Source: Flavobacterium sp.
Lineage (GTDB): Bacteria > Bacteroidota > Bacteroidia > Flavobacteriales > Flavobacteriaceae
Assembly (NCBI GenBank): GCA_030152225.1
Contig: JASLHL010000091.1
Location: forward strand, 1 to 15,640
Direction: 5' to 3'
Length of the DNA: 15,640 nucleotides
The position numbers were made by a program, and so were the translations under genes. Positions 6,701-13,245 of this stretch are shown here, one piece after another (the first letter of the stretch is position 1; every line of letters begins with the position of its first letter). The notes under the pieces are model-generated. The model had not been told where the DNA came from. It ran no database searches and worked only from the letters and a program-made list of their open reading frames with translations.

Positions 6701-7453
6701 TTATTTCCACCTTTTAAGTTTCCATATCCAGTATAGTCCCCCTAAAGGAATCCCAACGGACCAAGCGGATTCAATGATACCTTGACCACTAAATCCTACA
6801 CCAAAAAGGAATTGGAAGTATAGCAAGTGAAAGGTCACTCCTCCAACAGCAGAATAAGTAAACGAAGGAACATTCAACAGAATAACAGCGAGGTATTTCA
6901 ACCACTTTTTTGGTAAGTTGCTTCGCTTTATTTCCCGAATAACATACATGTTGAAAAGCAACACAGCTAAGGGAATTAAGGCAGAGAACCAGAATAACAG
7001 TAGATTAGGTTTGTTGACCTTGACATCCAAGGTGCGAATATCGAGGATTTTATTTGAGGTATCGTCAAATAGAAGCTGAAATACACCCACCTCATCTCCG
7101 TTGTTGAATTCGACAAATGCTCGTGTCGTATTGGTTGGTGTACTTTCTTCGGGATTAGTCGATAGTGTCTTGGCCCATTTAACTAATGCGTATTCATAAG
7201 GCTTTTCACCAAAGTGCTCGTTTAGCATTCCTTTAAAGTGGATGAATTCTACGCGTAAGTTATCGGGATCTAAGCGTTGTCCTTCTCCATTTTCCAACTG
7301 CATGAGCGAAAGACAAGTGTCAAAATCTTCTTGTTTTAAGGCTTCAATAAAAGATTCTGTCGTAGATTCATATGTTTTGGCATTATTGAAAAAGCGACAA
7401 CTTGTGATCAAGGATAAGGCAAGTAGAACAATCCCTATTTTTAAGTATTTCAT
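6701..7453 (-). CDS. Lipoprotein-like protein with C-terminal membrane helices, unknown function
   Basis: The ATG at 7453 is chosen over the start at 7498 because it opens directly onto a signal peptide (KYLKIGIVLLALSLITSC, lipobox cysteine 19), and a -7 box at 7480-7487 would put the transcript start downstream of 7498. The product is 250 residues. Residues 20-145 form a small soluble domain (ESTTESFIEALKQEDFDTCL onward), which recalls the NTF2-like domains with a similar opening helix. Residues 151-172, about 184-225 and 230-246 are strongly hydrophobic and probably give three or four membrane helices. A lipid anchor together with a polytopic tail is unusual, so the N-terminal segment may instead be a plain signal anchor. 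It is the first gene of a three-gene operon. Confidence 0.72.
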   Translation of the reverse strand: MKYLKIGIVLLALSLITSCRFFNNAKTYESTTESFIEALKQEDFDTCLSLMQLENGEGQRLDPDNLRVEFIHFKGMLNEHFGEKPYEYALVKWAKTLSTNPEESTPTNTTRAFVEFNNGDEVGVFQLLFDDTSNKILDIRTLDVKVNKPNLLLFWFSALIPLAVLLFNMYVIREIKRSNLPKKWLKYLAVILLNVPSFTYSAVGGVTFHLLYFQFLFGVGFSGQGIIESAWSVGIPLGGLYWIWKLKRWK

Positions 7454-7479
7454 AATTGATTTTTGGCAATGGTATAGTT

Positions 7480-7487
7480 CAAATGTA
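7480..7487 (-). promoter_or_regulatory. Bacteroidota -7 box upstream of the 7453 operon
   Basis: TACATTTG (minus strand) matches TAnnTTTG and lies 26 nt before the ATG at 7453. It follows the terminator of the previous operon at 7519-7543, so a promoter is expected here. No clear -33 TTTG is found. Confidence 0.5.
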
Positions 7488-7518
7488 CTCCATATCATCG
7501 GGTTAAACTAGTAAAATT

Positions 7519-7543
7519 AAAGGTGAAGTATCGAACTTCCTTT
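7519..7543 (-). terminator. Probable terminator of the 9711-7570 gene run
   Basis: A stem of GAAGT/ACTTC continued by AAGG/CTTT around a single bulged T, with a 5-nt loop, is followed on the minus strand by TTTAATTTTA. It lies between the last gene of one minus-strand run and the promoter of the next. The stem is imperfect, so confidence is moderate. Confidence 0.5.
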
Positions 7544-7569
7544 AAAAATGCATGGTTGATCATTTCTTC

Positions 7570-7845
7570 TTATTCATACACTTTTGCTCCTTGGAAAATA
7601 GTAGCAAAAGTATTCCAACTAGGTTCATCAGCATTGATATGTTGTTGGGTGTTGTTGTAATACCCTTGAATATCTTCCGTATAGCTTGCCAAAGCGTCTA
7701 AAAAGTCAGGTAAGTTTTGATTCTCCCATTCCTCAGGATGGTCAATCAAATTTTGACGGAGGAGGACCAAAAAAGCAGCAAAGCTCTTTCGGTCAGTGAC
7801 AGTAAGATTAGTTAGTTCCAAAAGTGTGCGTATAATTGTGGACAA
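7570..7845 (-). CDS. Small DUF7660-like protein, TTG start inside upstream gene
   Basis: This cytoplasmic protein of about 91 residues has the block HPEEWENQNLPDFLDALASY (residues 36-55) and a C-terminal EPSWNTFATIFQGAKVYE, a pattern I associate with DUF7660, a small family of unknown function. There is no ATG in frame: the frame is closed by a TGA just upstream of 7860, so translation probably begins at TTG 7845 (or TTG 7821). The first 34 nt overlap the end of the DUF4240 gene in another frame, suggesting translational coupling. It is the last gene of the run. Similar small proteins are often seen as orphan or immunity-like genes, but no toxin is next to it. Confidence 0.75.
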   Translation of the reverse strand: MSTIIRTLLELTNLTVTDRKSFAAFLVLLRQNLIDHPEEWENQNLPDFLDALASYTEDIQGYYNNTQQHINADEPSWNTFATIFQGAKVYE

Positions 7846-8372
7846 AGCTTTTGCATACTTTCAGGATCATTATCATTCCAGTCAAATTCGAATGAAGGGT
7901 AATTTTCTTCGTTTTGATCGAAATTGTCCTCGTCTATATAGTCATAGAGTTCTTCACCCGTTTGATTTTCAAAAGCTTCTAACGCTACATACCAAAAGCT
8001 CTCAAAGTCAAATAGCTCATCTTCTGCTTGGTCTTTGAATTGAATAAGCGTATCTGGATTGGTTTTGGCTAATTCATATGCCTCTTTTCCTCTGGAGATT
8101 ACCCAATTTCTAAAGTATTCAAATCCATCATCGGAACATCCGCCATTCATGAGGTAACCCGCACACCACATTCTTGAATCATAGGTGTCATATAGGAGTT
8201 TGTCTGTTCTCAAGCGAAAGCCAATCATCTCTTTTGGCGTTAATTTTTCAAGGGCTTGAATCAGATATGCTTCTTGAGTATCTTGATCAGTTGAATTAGC
8301 TATGGATGCTGCTACAATGTCCCAAAATAGGGTTTCATCTAACATCTCGGCTGTTTTTTCTAACTTTTTCAT
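7812..8372 (-). CDS. DUF4240 domain protein
   Basis: This 186-residue cytoplasmic protein shows the features of DUF4240: FWDIV near the N-terminus (16-20), a run on QALEKLTPKEMIGF, then the signature GGCSDDGFEYFRNWVISRG (77-95) followed by NPDTL. The C-terminal third is strikingly acidic (YDYIDEDNFDQNEENYPSFEFD). The biochemical role of DUF4240 is unknown; the family is scattered in bacteria and often sits among immunity-like genes. The start lies 18 nt after the DUF4919 gene, and its end overlaps the next gene by 34 nt, so it is part of an operon. Confidence 0.82.
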   Translation of the reverse strand: MKKLEKTAEMLDETLFWDIVAASIANSTDQDTQEAYLIQALEKLTPKEMIGFRLRTDKLLYDTYDSRMWCAGYLMNGGCSDDGFEYFRNWVISRGKEAYELAKTNPDTLIQFKDQAEDELFDFESFWYVALEAFENQTGEELYDYIDEDNFDQNEENYPSFEFDWNDNDPESMQKLCPQLYAHFWN

Positions 8373-8390
8373 GTTTTTTATTTCTGTATT

Positions 8391-9047
8391 TTATTGTTGT
8401 AATTGACTTAGGTTAAAGTACAAACCAGGAATGGTATATAATTCAGGTTCTAGTTCATAAAAGTCACAGCTCCCATCAAATTGTTGGGTTGTAGATTCTA
8501 TGGAAAAAAGGTCAAGCATAAATTTTTCATGTGATGCTGAAATAACGTGAAAAGCAGTTTCACAAGCTAATCCATTTCCCGAGTGATTAATGACTTTTGC
8601 CAAGGACTCGACGTGATTGGAAAGGCGTGTTGATTTTTCTTGTTCCCCTGAAAATTCGTAGATATATGAAAGGAATAACAAATAGGTAAAATCAAAGGGA
8701 AATTCATCTAATGCCTCTTTGAGTAGCGCTTTGATTTGAGGAACATCGGCTATATCGGGTACTTTACTTGTATAAGCCAGTAGTTCTTCCTCTTTTGAAA
8801 ATCGCGCCTTGGGGTTGTAAGTTTTTTGAAAGGCATACCCATAATACAAATGGTTGTATTGATGTGGAGTGAGTGGCGTTGTGTTCGATTTGAATGCACG
8901 TAAAAGCCTAGGGTAGTAAACATCGGATGATTTATCTTGTATCGCTTTACCGATGGCTTTGTAATCTGGCGCTTTAAATTCGGTGATTTGCCCCCATGAA
9001 AGAAAGGAGAACAAAAAGAAACAACATAGGGTTATTTTCTGCAGCAT
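8391..9047 (-). CDS. Secreted DUF4919 domain protein
   Basis: The start at ATG 9047 is preferred to the frame's earlier start at 9089 because it begins a clean signal peptide (residues 1-20, ending SFLSWGQ). The 218-residue product shows the DUF4919 pattern: APDYKAIGKAI, then SSDVYYPRLLRAF and the block HQYNHLYYGYAFQ (62-74), followed by a helical part with DEFPFDFTYLLFLSYIYEFSG that looks TPR-like. It is probably periplasmic. Function is unknown. It sits 61 nt after the lipoprotein gene and 18 nt before the DUF4240 gene on the same strand. Confidence 0.78.
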   Translation of the reverse strand: MLQKITLCCFFLFSFLSWGQITEFKAPDYKAIGKAIQDKSSDVYYPRLLRAFKSNTTPLTPHQYNHLYYGYAFQKTYNPKARFSKEEELLAYTSKVPDIADVPQIKALLKEALDEFPFDFTYLLFLSYIYEFSGEQEKSTRLSNHVESLAKVINHSGNGLACETAFHVISASHEKFMLDLFSIESTTQQFDGSCDFYELEPELYTIPGLYFNLSQLQQ

Positions 9048-9108
9048 TTTTTGATTAAAGATAAAAAAAACGAGGGTTACAGTGTACAATTCGCGACTAA
9101 AAGTTGGA

Positions 9109-9711
9109 TTAGTTTTTGATGACCATACTTTCTAAGGCCTGTTCAAATACCTCCATTTCTGCGGTATAACGCTGTAGACGAGAAGGGGCTAGTACAATAT
9201 TCCACAAATCGTCCTCCATAAAAATAACAATGCGCTTGACTCTTCTTGTAACGACTTGATCCGTTCGTTTCATGTACTCCTGTACTTCAAAAACCCCTTC
9301 TGCAGCGGGTAATCCTTTAAATGTAATCGCTTTGGCTTCTTCTACTAGGCGGAATCTTGTCCAGCGAAAGTCGGGGTCGTTTTCTGCCGAATCTTCAATA
9401 GAGCGCAAGCGACGTGCTAAAACCTCCACAGGGGTATCTTCTTGTATCGTTTGACTATTGGGCTGAGTAAGAAAATCAACTTCATTGTCAATGGATAAAA
9501 TACTTTCCAAACCATCTTCTCCAAGACGATCTAAAAAGAGCACATCCTCGTTGTCAAAATCGGTCATATCCATATAGTCTTTGGGAACTTGAATCGTTAA
9601 GTATTTGTTGTCAATTTCTTTAAGATCACTGCAACTGCTGAAAAGTAGACCAATAGACAGTGTAAATAACGCCCAGCAAAGCGGTTTTGATGGAGTAGAA
9701 ATCAGGTGCAT
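9109..9711 (-). CDS. Lipoprotein of unknown function
   Basis: This 200-residue protein has a signal peptide with an unusual hydrophilic N-terminus (MHLISTPSKPLC), a hydrophobic core and lipobox LFSSC (cysteine 27). The mature part begins SDLKEIDNKYLTIQVPKDY and contains a pattern often seen in small cell-envelope stress or PsbP-like proteins (a start with short beta strands, and a late KAITFKGLPAAEGVFEVQEYM segment), but I do not recognise the family. It is the first gene of the minus-strand run ending at 7570. A -7 box (TATCTTTG) lies 30 nt upstream. The CSDLKE context does not match the surface-export signal of the three paralogs, so it may stay periplasmic. Confidence 0.75.
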   Translation of the reverse strand: MHLISTPSKPLCWALFTLSIGLLFSSCSDLKEIDNKYLTIQVPKDYMDMTDFDNEDVLFLDRLGEDGLESILSIDNEVDFLTQPNSQTIQEDTPVEVLARRLRSIEDSAENDPDFRWTRFRLVEEAKAITFKGLPAAEGVFEVQEYMKRTDQVVTRRVKRIVIFMEDDLWNIVLAPSRLQRYTAEMEVFEQALESMVIKN

Positions 9712-9740
9712 AGCAATTTTGAATATTTTTTTCTTTTTTT

Positions 9741-9748
9741 CAAAGATA
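9741..9748 (-). promoter_or_regulatory. Bacteroidota -7 box for the 9711 gene run
   Basis: TATCTTTG (minus strand) matches TAnnTTTG, 30 nt upstream of the ATG at 9711 and within the divergent intergenic region facing the acetyltransferase gene. The -33 element is not clear. Confidence 0.5.
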
Positions 9749-9892
9749 CAGTATATCGCAATGGGATACTACCTTGTTTTACTATAAGTAGAATCTTACC
9801 CAAACAGAGGGAAAGTCAAAATAGAATGGGCTTGTATGGAAAAAATAAAATTTATTTTTCCTACTTTTAAGCCTATTACTAGAATTTAAACC

Positions 9893-10441
9893 ATGTTAAC
9901 TTTAGACCTACCTACATTTCCCGTATTAGAAACGGAGCGATTACGCCTTAGACAAACTACTTTAGATGATGCGCAAGTTATATTTGCCATGCTTTCCAGC
10001 ACAATAGTGATGCAACATATTCCCAATCCATTAGCAACAGAAATAAAAGAGGCGGAAGACTACATCCATTCCCTAGACGAGCGCATGAAAAATAACGAAT
10101 GCATCAATTGGACTATTGTAGACAAAGAGAGTGGAGCTGTAATAGGTACGATGGGATTTTATCGCATGAAACTCCAACATTACCGCACCGAAGTTGGCTA
10201 TATGTTGCTTCCAGCGTTTTATGGGAAAGGCTATGCTAGTGAAGCCTTGCAGCGTTTAGTCGATTTTGGACTCAATGACCTGGGATTTCACTCCCTGGAA
10301 GCTGTCATCTACCCAGAGAATCAAGGTTCTATTCGCGTAGTGGAAAAATGTGGTTTTGTACGCGAAGCCTACTTTAAGGAAAAGGAATACCACAACGGTA
10401 AGTTTGTCGATACCGCTATTTATTCGAAATTGAACTACTAA
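9893..10441 (+). CDS. GNAT-family N-acetyltransferase (RimJ/RimL type)
   Basis: This 182-residue cytoplasmic acetyltransferase transfers acetyl from acetyl-CoA to an amino group of an unknown acceptor (protein N-terminus or small molecule). The N-terminus LETERLRLRQTTLDDAQVIF is the usual start of the Acetyltransf_3 (RimJ/RimL) group. The acetyl-CoA pyrophosphate loop is AFYGKGYASEAL (about residues 107-118), preceded by the strand VGYMLL, and the C-terminal VIYPENQGSIRVVEKCGFVREAYFKE motif is characteristic. The gene is alone on its strand, transcribed away from the 9711 run, and ends at a strong terminator shared with the convergent lipoprotein gene. Antibiotic substrates are possible but not indicated. 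Confidence 0.88.
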   Translation: MLTLDLPTFPVLETERLRLRQTTLDDAQVIFAMLSSTIVMQHIPNPLATEIKEAEDYIHSLDERMKNNECINWTIVDKESGAVIGTMGFYRMKLQHYRTEVGYMLLPAFYGKGYASEALQRLVDFGLNDLGFHSLEAVIYPENQGSIRVVEKCGFVREAYFKEKEYHNGKFVDTAIYSKLNY

Positions 10442-10478
10442 CTAAAAGAGGGTGACCTTTTGGGACACCCTCTTTTAG
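10442..10478. terminator. Bidirectional intrinsic terminator
   Basis: A perfect 13-bp stem CTAAAAGAGGGTG (10442-10454) pairs with its complement at 10466-10478 around an 11-nt loop. It begins one nucleotide after the acetyltransferase stop and serves the convergent gene ending at 10514 as well. Confidence 0.85.
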
Positions 10479-10513
10479 CTATACATCTGTTTACGTTCTT
10501 TTAACGAAAAAGA

Positions 10514-11056
10514 TTATTTAAATGTCGTTGAATTTACCTTGATGTAGTAGATCAAGGCGTTAAAAAGAGGATTGAATGTGTTTTGGTCGTTTACACCTGA
10601 CCAAACTACATCAAATTTAGTATCAGCAACAAAAATCTCCTCAAATGTATCTGGATTGATTAATTTAATTTGTATCCTTTTTTTGTCTTCTTGATCTATT
10701 TTGAGGTAAAGAAAAGGTTTATATTTTCTATACGCATTGTTGATACCTATTTTACCAATCATGGTTCCTACTTCATCCTGCATATTGTTTTTGATGATTT
10801 CAGTTTCAAGATCACTGAAAGTTATGACTTGATCAAAATAGCCTATTTTTTCAGCCATGCCTTTAACAAAAGGGTCATTTTGTACAACAAGTAATTGTTT
10901 GTGGTTGTCTAAATCAAAAGGAGTTTTAACTAGCGTAGTTGCGTTTTTTGTGGAAGCAAAATAACCATCTTTTTTTATATCAGAAACTTTTAGCACCGTA
11001 CAACTTTGAAGAGTAATAGCCGTTAGTAGTAGGAAGAAAAGAATTAATTTTTTCAT
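10514..11056 (-). CDS. Lipoprotein of unknown function
   Basis: This 180-residue protein starts with a typical lipoprotein signal (MKKLILFFLLLTAITLQSC, cysteine 19). The mature part is basic and mixed alpha/beta, with the segments DNHKQLLVVQNDPFVKGMAEKIGYF and YKPFLYLKIDQEDKKRIQIKLINPD; the latter resembles the lipoproteins that describe envelope components in Bacteroidota, but no family is recognised. The residues after the cysteine (TVLKVSD) lack the acidic surface-export signal, so it probably faces the periplasm. A -7 box (TAATTTTG) lies 36 nt upstream. It appears to be a single-gene unit with the terminator at 10442-10478. Confidence 0.75.
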   Translation of the reverse strand: MKKLILFFLLLTAITLQSCTVLKVSDIKKDGYFASTKNATTLVKTPFDLDNHKQLLVVQNDPFVKGMAEKIGYFDQVITFSDLETEIIKNNMQDEVGTMIGKIGINNAYRKYKPFLYLKIDQEDKKRIQIKLINPDTFEEIFVADTKFDVVWSGVNDQNTFNPLFNALIYYIKVNSTTFK

Positions 11057-11091
11057 AATCCGAATTTTAAATAAATTAAGGTTTAATTCTG

Positions 11092-11099
11092 CAAAATTA
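11092..11099 (-). promoter_or_regulatory. Bacteroidota -7 box for the 11056 gene
   Basis: TAATTTTG (minus strand) matches TAnnTTTG, 36 nt before the ATG at 11056. No -33 TTTG is found at the expected distance. Confidence 0.45.
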
Positions 11100-11174
11100 A
11101 CCTATTTTATTGAATGGAGAGGTGTTTTTAAAGTAGTCTTTTTAGCTTTTCTTTTTAGTGTTATCGTCGATGTT

Positions 11175-11768
11175 TTATTTCGGCAGGACTGTTATTGCCT
11201 TTAAAAAAGAAAGAAAACGATGGTGGGCTGATAAGGTCAAGTCTACAGTTTCCTTGTCGTTTGTAAAAGAAACAATTCCTTGATCAAAATGCCAAGTTCC
11301 TACATAATAGAGTGTATCTGCTTGTAGGGTAAATTGGTAGCGTTCAAACTTCGCTAAACTAAGGTCAGTACTTTGGTCTTTCTTTTTGATCAATTCGAAG
11401 CCATCAATAGCTTTAAAAATAGGTTCTGTATATGTTTTTCCACCATACCACATGCTCTTGGTCCAGCAATAGTTGAGGATCTCATAATTTCCAGGTTCAA
11501 TATAAACAATAAAGGTATTTTGTTTAGCAGATTTAAATGTAGGTTTCACTCTGAACGAAACGATTTCTTCTGTTTCTAAATTTCTGAGTTGTATATCTTG
11601 AGGGAAACCTCCACTACTAAGCCCGAGACGTTGAATAAAAGTACCATATATGATGGCCTTATTTTCAATTGTTTGATCAGTGTTCGATAGCTGTTCTAAC
11701 CTTCGTATGTTTTGGGACATAGAAAATTGAACAACAAAAAGAAGAGTAAGGGTTAAAAAAATTTTCAT
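11175..11768 (-). CDS. Secreted protein of unknown function
   Basis: This 197-residue protein has a signal peptide (MKIFLTLTLLFVVQFSMSQ, cleavage near residue 18-19) and no lipobox. The mature part looks like a beta-sandwich of short strands: KAIIYGTFIQRLGLSSG, DIQLRNLETEEIVSFRVKP, FIVYIEPGNYEILNYCW and TLQADTLYYVGTWHF. This pattern (a strand with YGTF, then EPGNYEI, then Y.GTW) recalls DUF2846-type carboxypeptidase-like domains, but I cannot assign it. It is probably periplasmic or outer-surface. A -7 box (TACTTTTG) lies 22 nt upstream, and no convincing terminator is visible downstream before the next gene. Confidence 0.72.
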   Translation of the reverse strand: MKIFLTLTLLFVVQFSMSQNIRRLEQLSNTDQTIENKAIIYGTFIQRLGLSSGGFPQDIQLRNLETEEIVSFRVKPTFKSAKQNTFIVYIEPGNYEILNYCWTKSMWYGGKTYTEPIFKAIDGFELIKKKDQSTDLSLAKFERYQFTLQADTLYYVGTWHFDQGIVSFTNDKETVDLTLSAHHRFLSFLKAITVLPK

Positions 11769-11790
11769 AAATAATACTAAATTGACTACC

Positions 11791-11798
11791 CAAAAGTA
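11791..11798 (-). promoter_or_regulatory. Bacteroidota -7 box for the 11768 gene
   Basis: TACTTTTG (minus strand) matches TAnnTTTG, 22 nt before the ATG at 11768. The -33 element is not clear. Confidence 0.45.
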
Positions 11799-11892
11799 AA
11801 TGAATTTGTGTGAATAGGAAAGGGAAATATTGCTATTAGTTATCAGAAGGATTGCAAGAATGGTGGCATGATAGGCTTAATTCGTTGTAGTT

Positions 11893-12202
11893 CCTCTTAG
11901 GTGAGTGAACTCCCCACGAGCCTTCTCAAGTAAGGGATTACCTCCGCTGTGCTGCGGTTTTCCCTAAAAGGGTATTTTTCACAAGGAAAACCAAGGCACC
12001 GCTGCGCTTTGCTTTGTTTTTTTATTTGTAATACCTCTTAGGTGAGTGAACTCCCCACGAGATTTATCAAGTTAGGGATTACCTCCGCTGTGCTGCGGTT
12101 TTCCCTAAAAGGGTATTTTTCACAAGGACAACTAAGGCACCGCTGCGCTTTGCTTTGTTTTTTTATTTGTAACGCCTCTTAGGTGAGTGAACTCCCCACG
12201 AG
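11893..12202. repeat. Tandem 141-nt repeat, two full copies and one partial
   Basis: Unit 1 is 11893-12033, unit 2 is 12034-12174, and a third begins at 12175 and stops after 28 nt (12202). The period is exactly 141. Full units differ at about eight positions. Each starts with a 28-nt block (opening CCTCTTAGGTGAGTGAAC and ending CCCCACGAG) that is identical in all three. Each full unit then has a GC-rich stretch with the short hairpins CCGC-TGTGCT-GCGG and CCCT-AAA-AGGG and ends in a T-run (GTTTTTTTATTTGT). No coding frame is evident. The stretch 11769-11892 holds the promoter of the gene at 11768 and otherwise nothing I can name. Confidence 0.9.
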
Positions 12203-12217
12203 GCTTATACAAATAAA

Positions 12218-12245
12218 AAAACCACCAACATCCGTTGGTGGTTTT
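12218..12245 (-). terminator. Terminator of the original tRNA transcript
   Basis: A perfect 12-bp stem (12218-12229, AAAACCACCAAC, with 12234-12245) has an ATCC loop, followed on the minus strand by TTT-ATTTG. It begins 5 nt beyond the 3' end of the tRNA fragment at 12251, in the right orientation to end transcription of a minus-strand tRNA gene. Confidence 0.85.
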
Positions 12246-12250
12246 CCTTG

Positions 12251-12275
12251 CAGAGAGGAAGGGATTCGAACCCTC
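12251..12275 (-). other. tRNA 3'-end fragment, putative attachment site of an integrated element
   Basis: The minus strand reads a T-stem GAGGG, T-loop TTCGAAT, T-stem CCCTT, the acceptor 3' strand CCTCTCT and discriminator G. No D-arm, anticodon arm or 5' acceptor strand (AGAGAGG) is present upstream; the sequence turns into AT-rich DNA right after the T-stem. Tyrosine recombinases of integrative elements use tRNA 3' ends in this way and leave such a fragment at one junction. An A1-U72 pair with G73 would be typical of bacterial tRNA-Trp, but without the anticodon the identity is only a suggestion. Confidence 0.75.
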
Positions 12276-12343
12276 TCTTTATTCTATTGATTATTAATAT
12301 ATTAAGTTTTTTTCTTATACTATGTTAGCCTAAATGCATGCCT

Positions 12344-12763
12344 TTATGTATTATTACTAACATAATAGAGAAAGAATTTAGAGTATATAGTTGATACATC
12401 TGATATGAATAGATAACTCTCTTCAGGTAATAGATTAGAATTAGAAGAACCCAATTGAGAAAGGTTTATTCTCTCAGCAGATAGTATATTAATTTCACCT
12501 GTAGTTTCTTCTAATATAGTTTCTCTGATATGAATTAATTCCTCAGGAGCTAAGCTTTGAAAGGTAAGTAAAATGCCCTTTAAAATATCCCATTCATAAA
12601 ATAATTCAATGGTGTAAGTATAGTTTTCAAGTAATGGAGTATGCACTACCCCTATATAGCTATAATTATCTATTCCTTGAAGTTTTTCAGGTAATACTAA
12701 GAGCTCAAATTCTAAATCTTCATAAGGAGCTCCTAGATAAAATTGATTTAGAATTTTAGTCAT
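12344..12763 (-). CDS. Hypothetical 139-residue protein
   Basis: This protein of unknown function has no signal peptide or membrane segment and is probably cytoplasmic. It is acidic, with the segments ELLVLPEKLQGIDNYSYIGVV, YTYTIELFYEWDILKGILLTF and a terminal ISDVSTIYSKFFLYYVSN. It is the first gene inside the proposed element, nearest the tRNA scar, and is read towards it. It begins about 15 nt after the terminator at 12779-12802, so it is separated from the lipoprotein gene upstream and should have its own promoter, which I cannot identify. A cargo or immunity-type gene is conceivable, without direct evidence. Confidence 0.6.
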   Translation of the reverse strand: MTKILNQFYLGAPYEDLEFELLVLPEKLQGIDNYSYIGVVHTPLLENYTYTIELFYEWDILKGILLTFQSLAPEELIHIRETILEETTGEINILSAERINLSQLGSSNSNLLPEESYLFISDVSTIYSKFFLYYVSNNT

Positions 12764-12778
12764 AGTAAGGTATAAAAA

Positions 12779-12802
12779 AAACCACCTGATTAAGGGTGGT
12801 TT
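12779..12802 (-). terminator. Intrinsic terminator between two element genes
   Basis: AAACCACC pairs with GGTGGTTT (8 bp, 8-nt loop), followed on the minus strand by TTTTT then ATACC. It closes the transcript of the lipoprotein gene ending at 12825, ahead of the gene starting at 12763. Confidence 0.75.
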
Positions 12803-12824
12803 AGGTTAATTGTTGTTCTGTGTG

Positions 12825-13190
12825 TTATTTGAAATCTGACAAATAAAAGGTGCCTCTATAGTACCAATCAGGAGAATCAAACTCCCAAGTTTTACCATTT
12901 ATTTTTAAAAAGCCTTTTATTACTTTCTGATTACCTTGTATTTGTAAAGTGAAATGTTCTGTGTGTTTAGGTAGTACTAAACTTACTTTTTCTACATTTT
13001 CATATTTGAATTGATCAATATAATCATTGTCCATATTTTCCCCATATGGATTTACTTCTAATCTAGATGCTCCACCTGTTGTGAATACAATATCTACATT
13101 GTTTAAATTACTGCTATTATCATCACTACTGCAAGAAGTTGTAAGTGTTGAACATAATAGTAATAGCAAAAATATTGGTAGTTTACTCAT
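12825..13190 (-). CDS. Small surface lipoprotein, unknown function
   Basis: This 121-residue lipoprotein has a signal peptide ending at the lipobox TTSC (cysteine 20) and then SSDDNSS, the acidic signal for transport to the cell surface. The mature part of about 100 residues is a small beta-rich domain (VDIVFTTGGASRLEVNPYGE, EKVSLVLPKHTEHFTLQIQGN, IKGFLKINGKTWEFDSPDW). It does not align with the three YD-repeat lipoproteins outside the signal region. It lies 55 nt after the gene at 13246 on the same strand, so both may be read from the promoter at 13738-13768. Confidence 0.72.
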   Translation of the reverse strand: MSKLPIFLLLLLCSTLTTSCSSDDNSSNLNNVDIVFTTGGASRLEVNPYGENMDNDYIDQFKYENVEKVSLVLPKHTEHFTLQIQGNQKVIKGFLKINGKTWEFDSPDWYYRGTFYLSDFK

Positions 13191-13245
13191 AGTATTTGAT
13201 TTTAAATATTTGTTTGAATGTATTGAAATGAGGGATAAGTATTAA

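Noticed and set aside
7796..8038. Plus-strand open frame over the DUF4240 gene
   Set aside because: The DUF4240 signature is on the other strand, and the plus frame shows no recognisable motif.
11893..12202. Possible CRISPR array because of regular repeats
   Set aside because: The units are 141 nt and nearly identical throughout, with no short repeats separated by unique spacers, and no cas genes are present.
12251..12300. A complete tRNA gene on the minus strand
   Set aside because: Only the T-arm and 3' acceptor strand exist; the region upstream has no anticodon arm, D-arm or AGAGAGG 5' strand.
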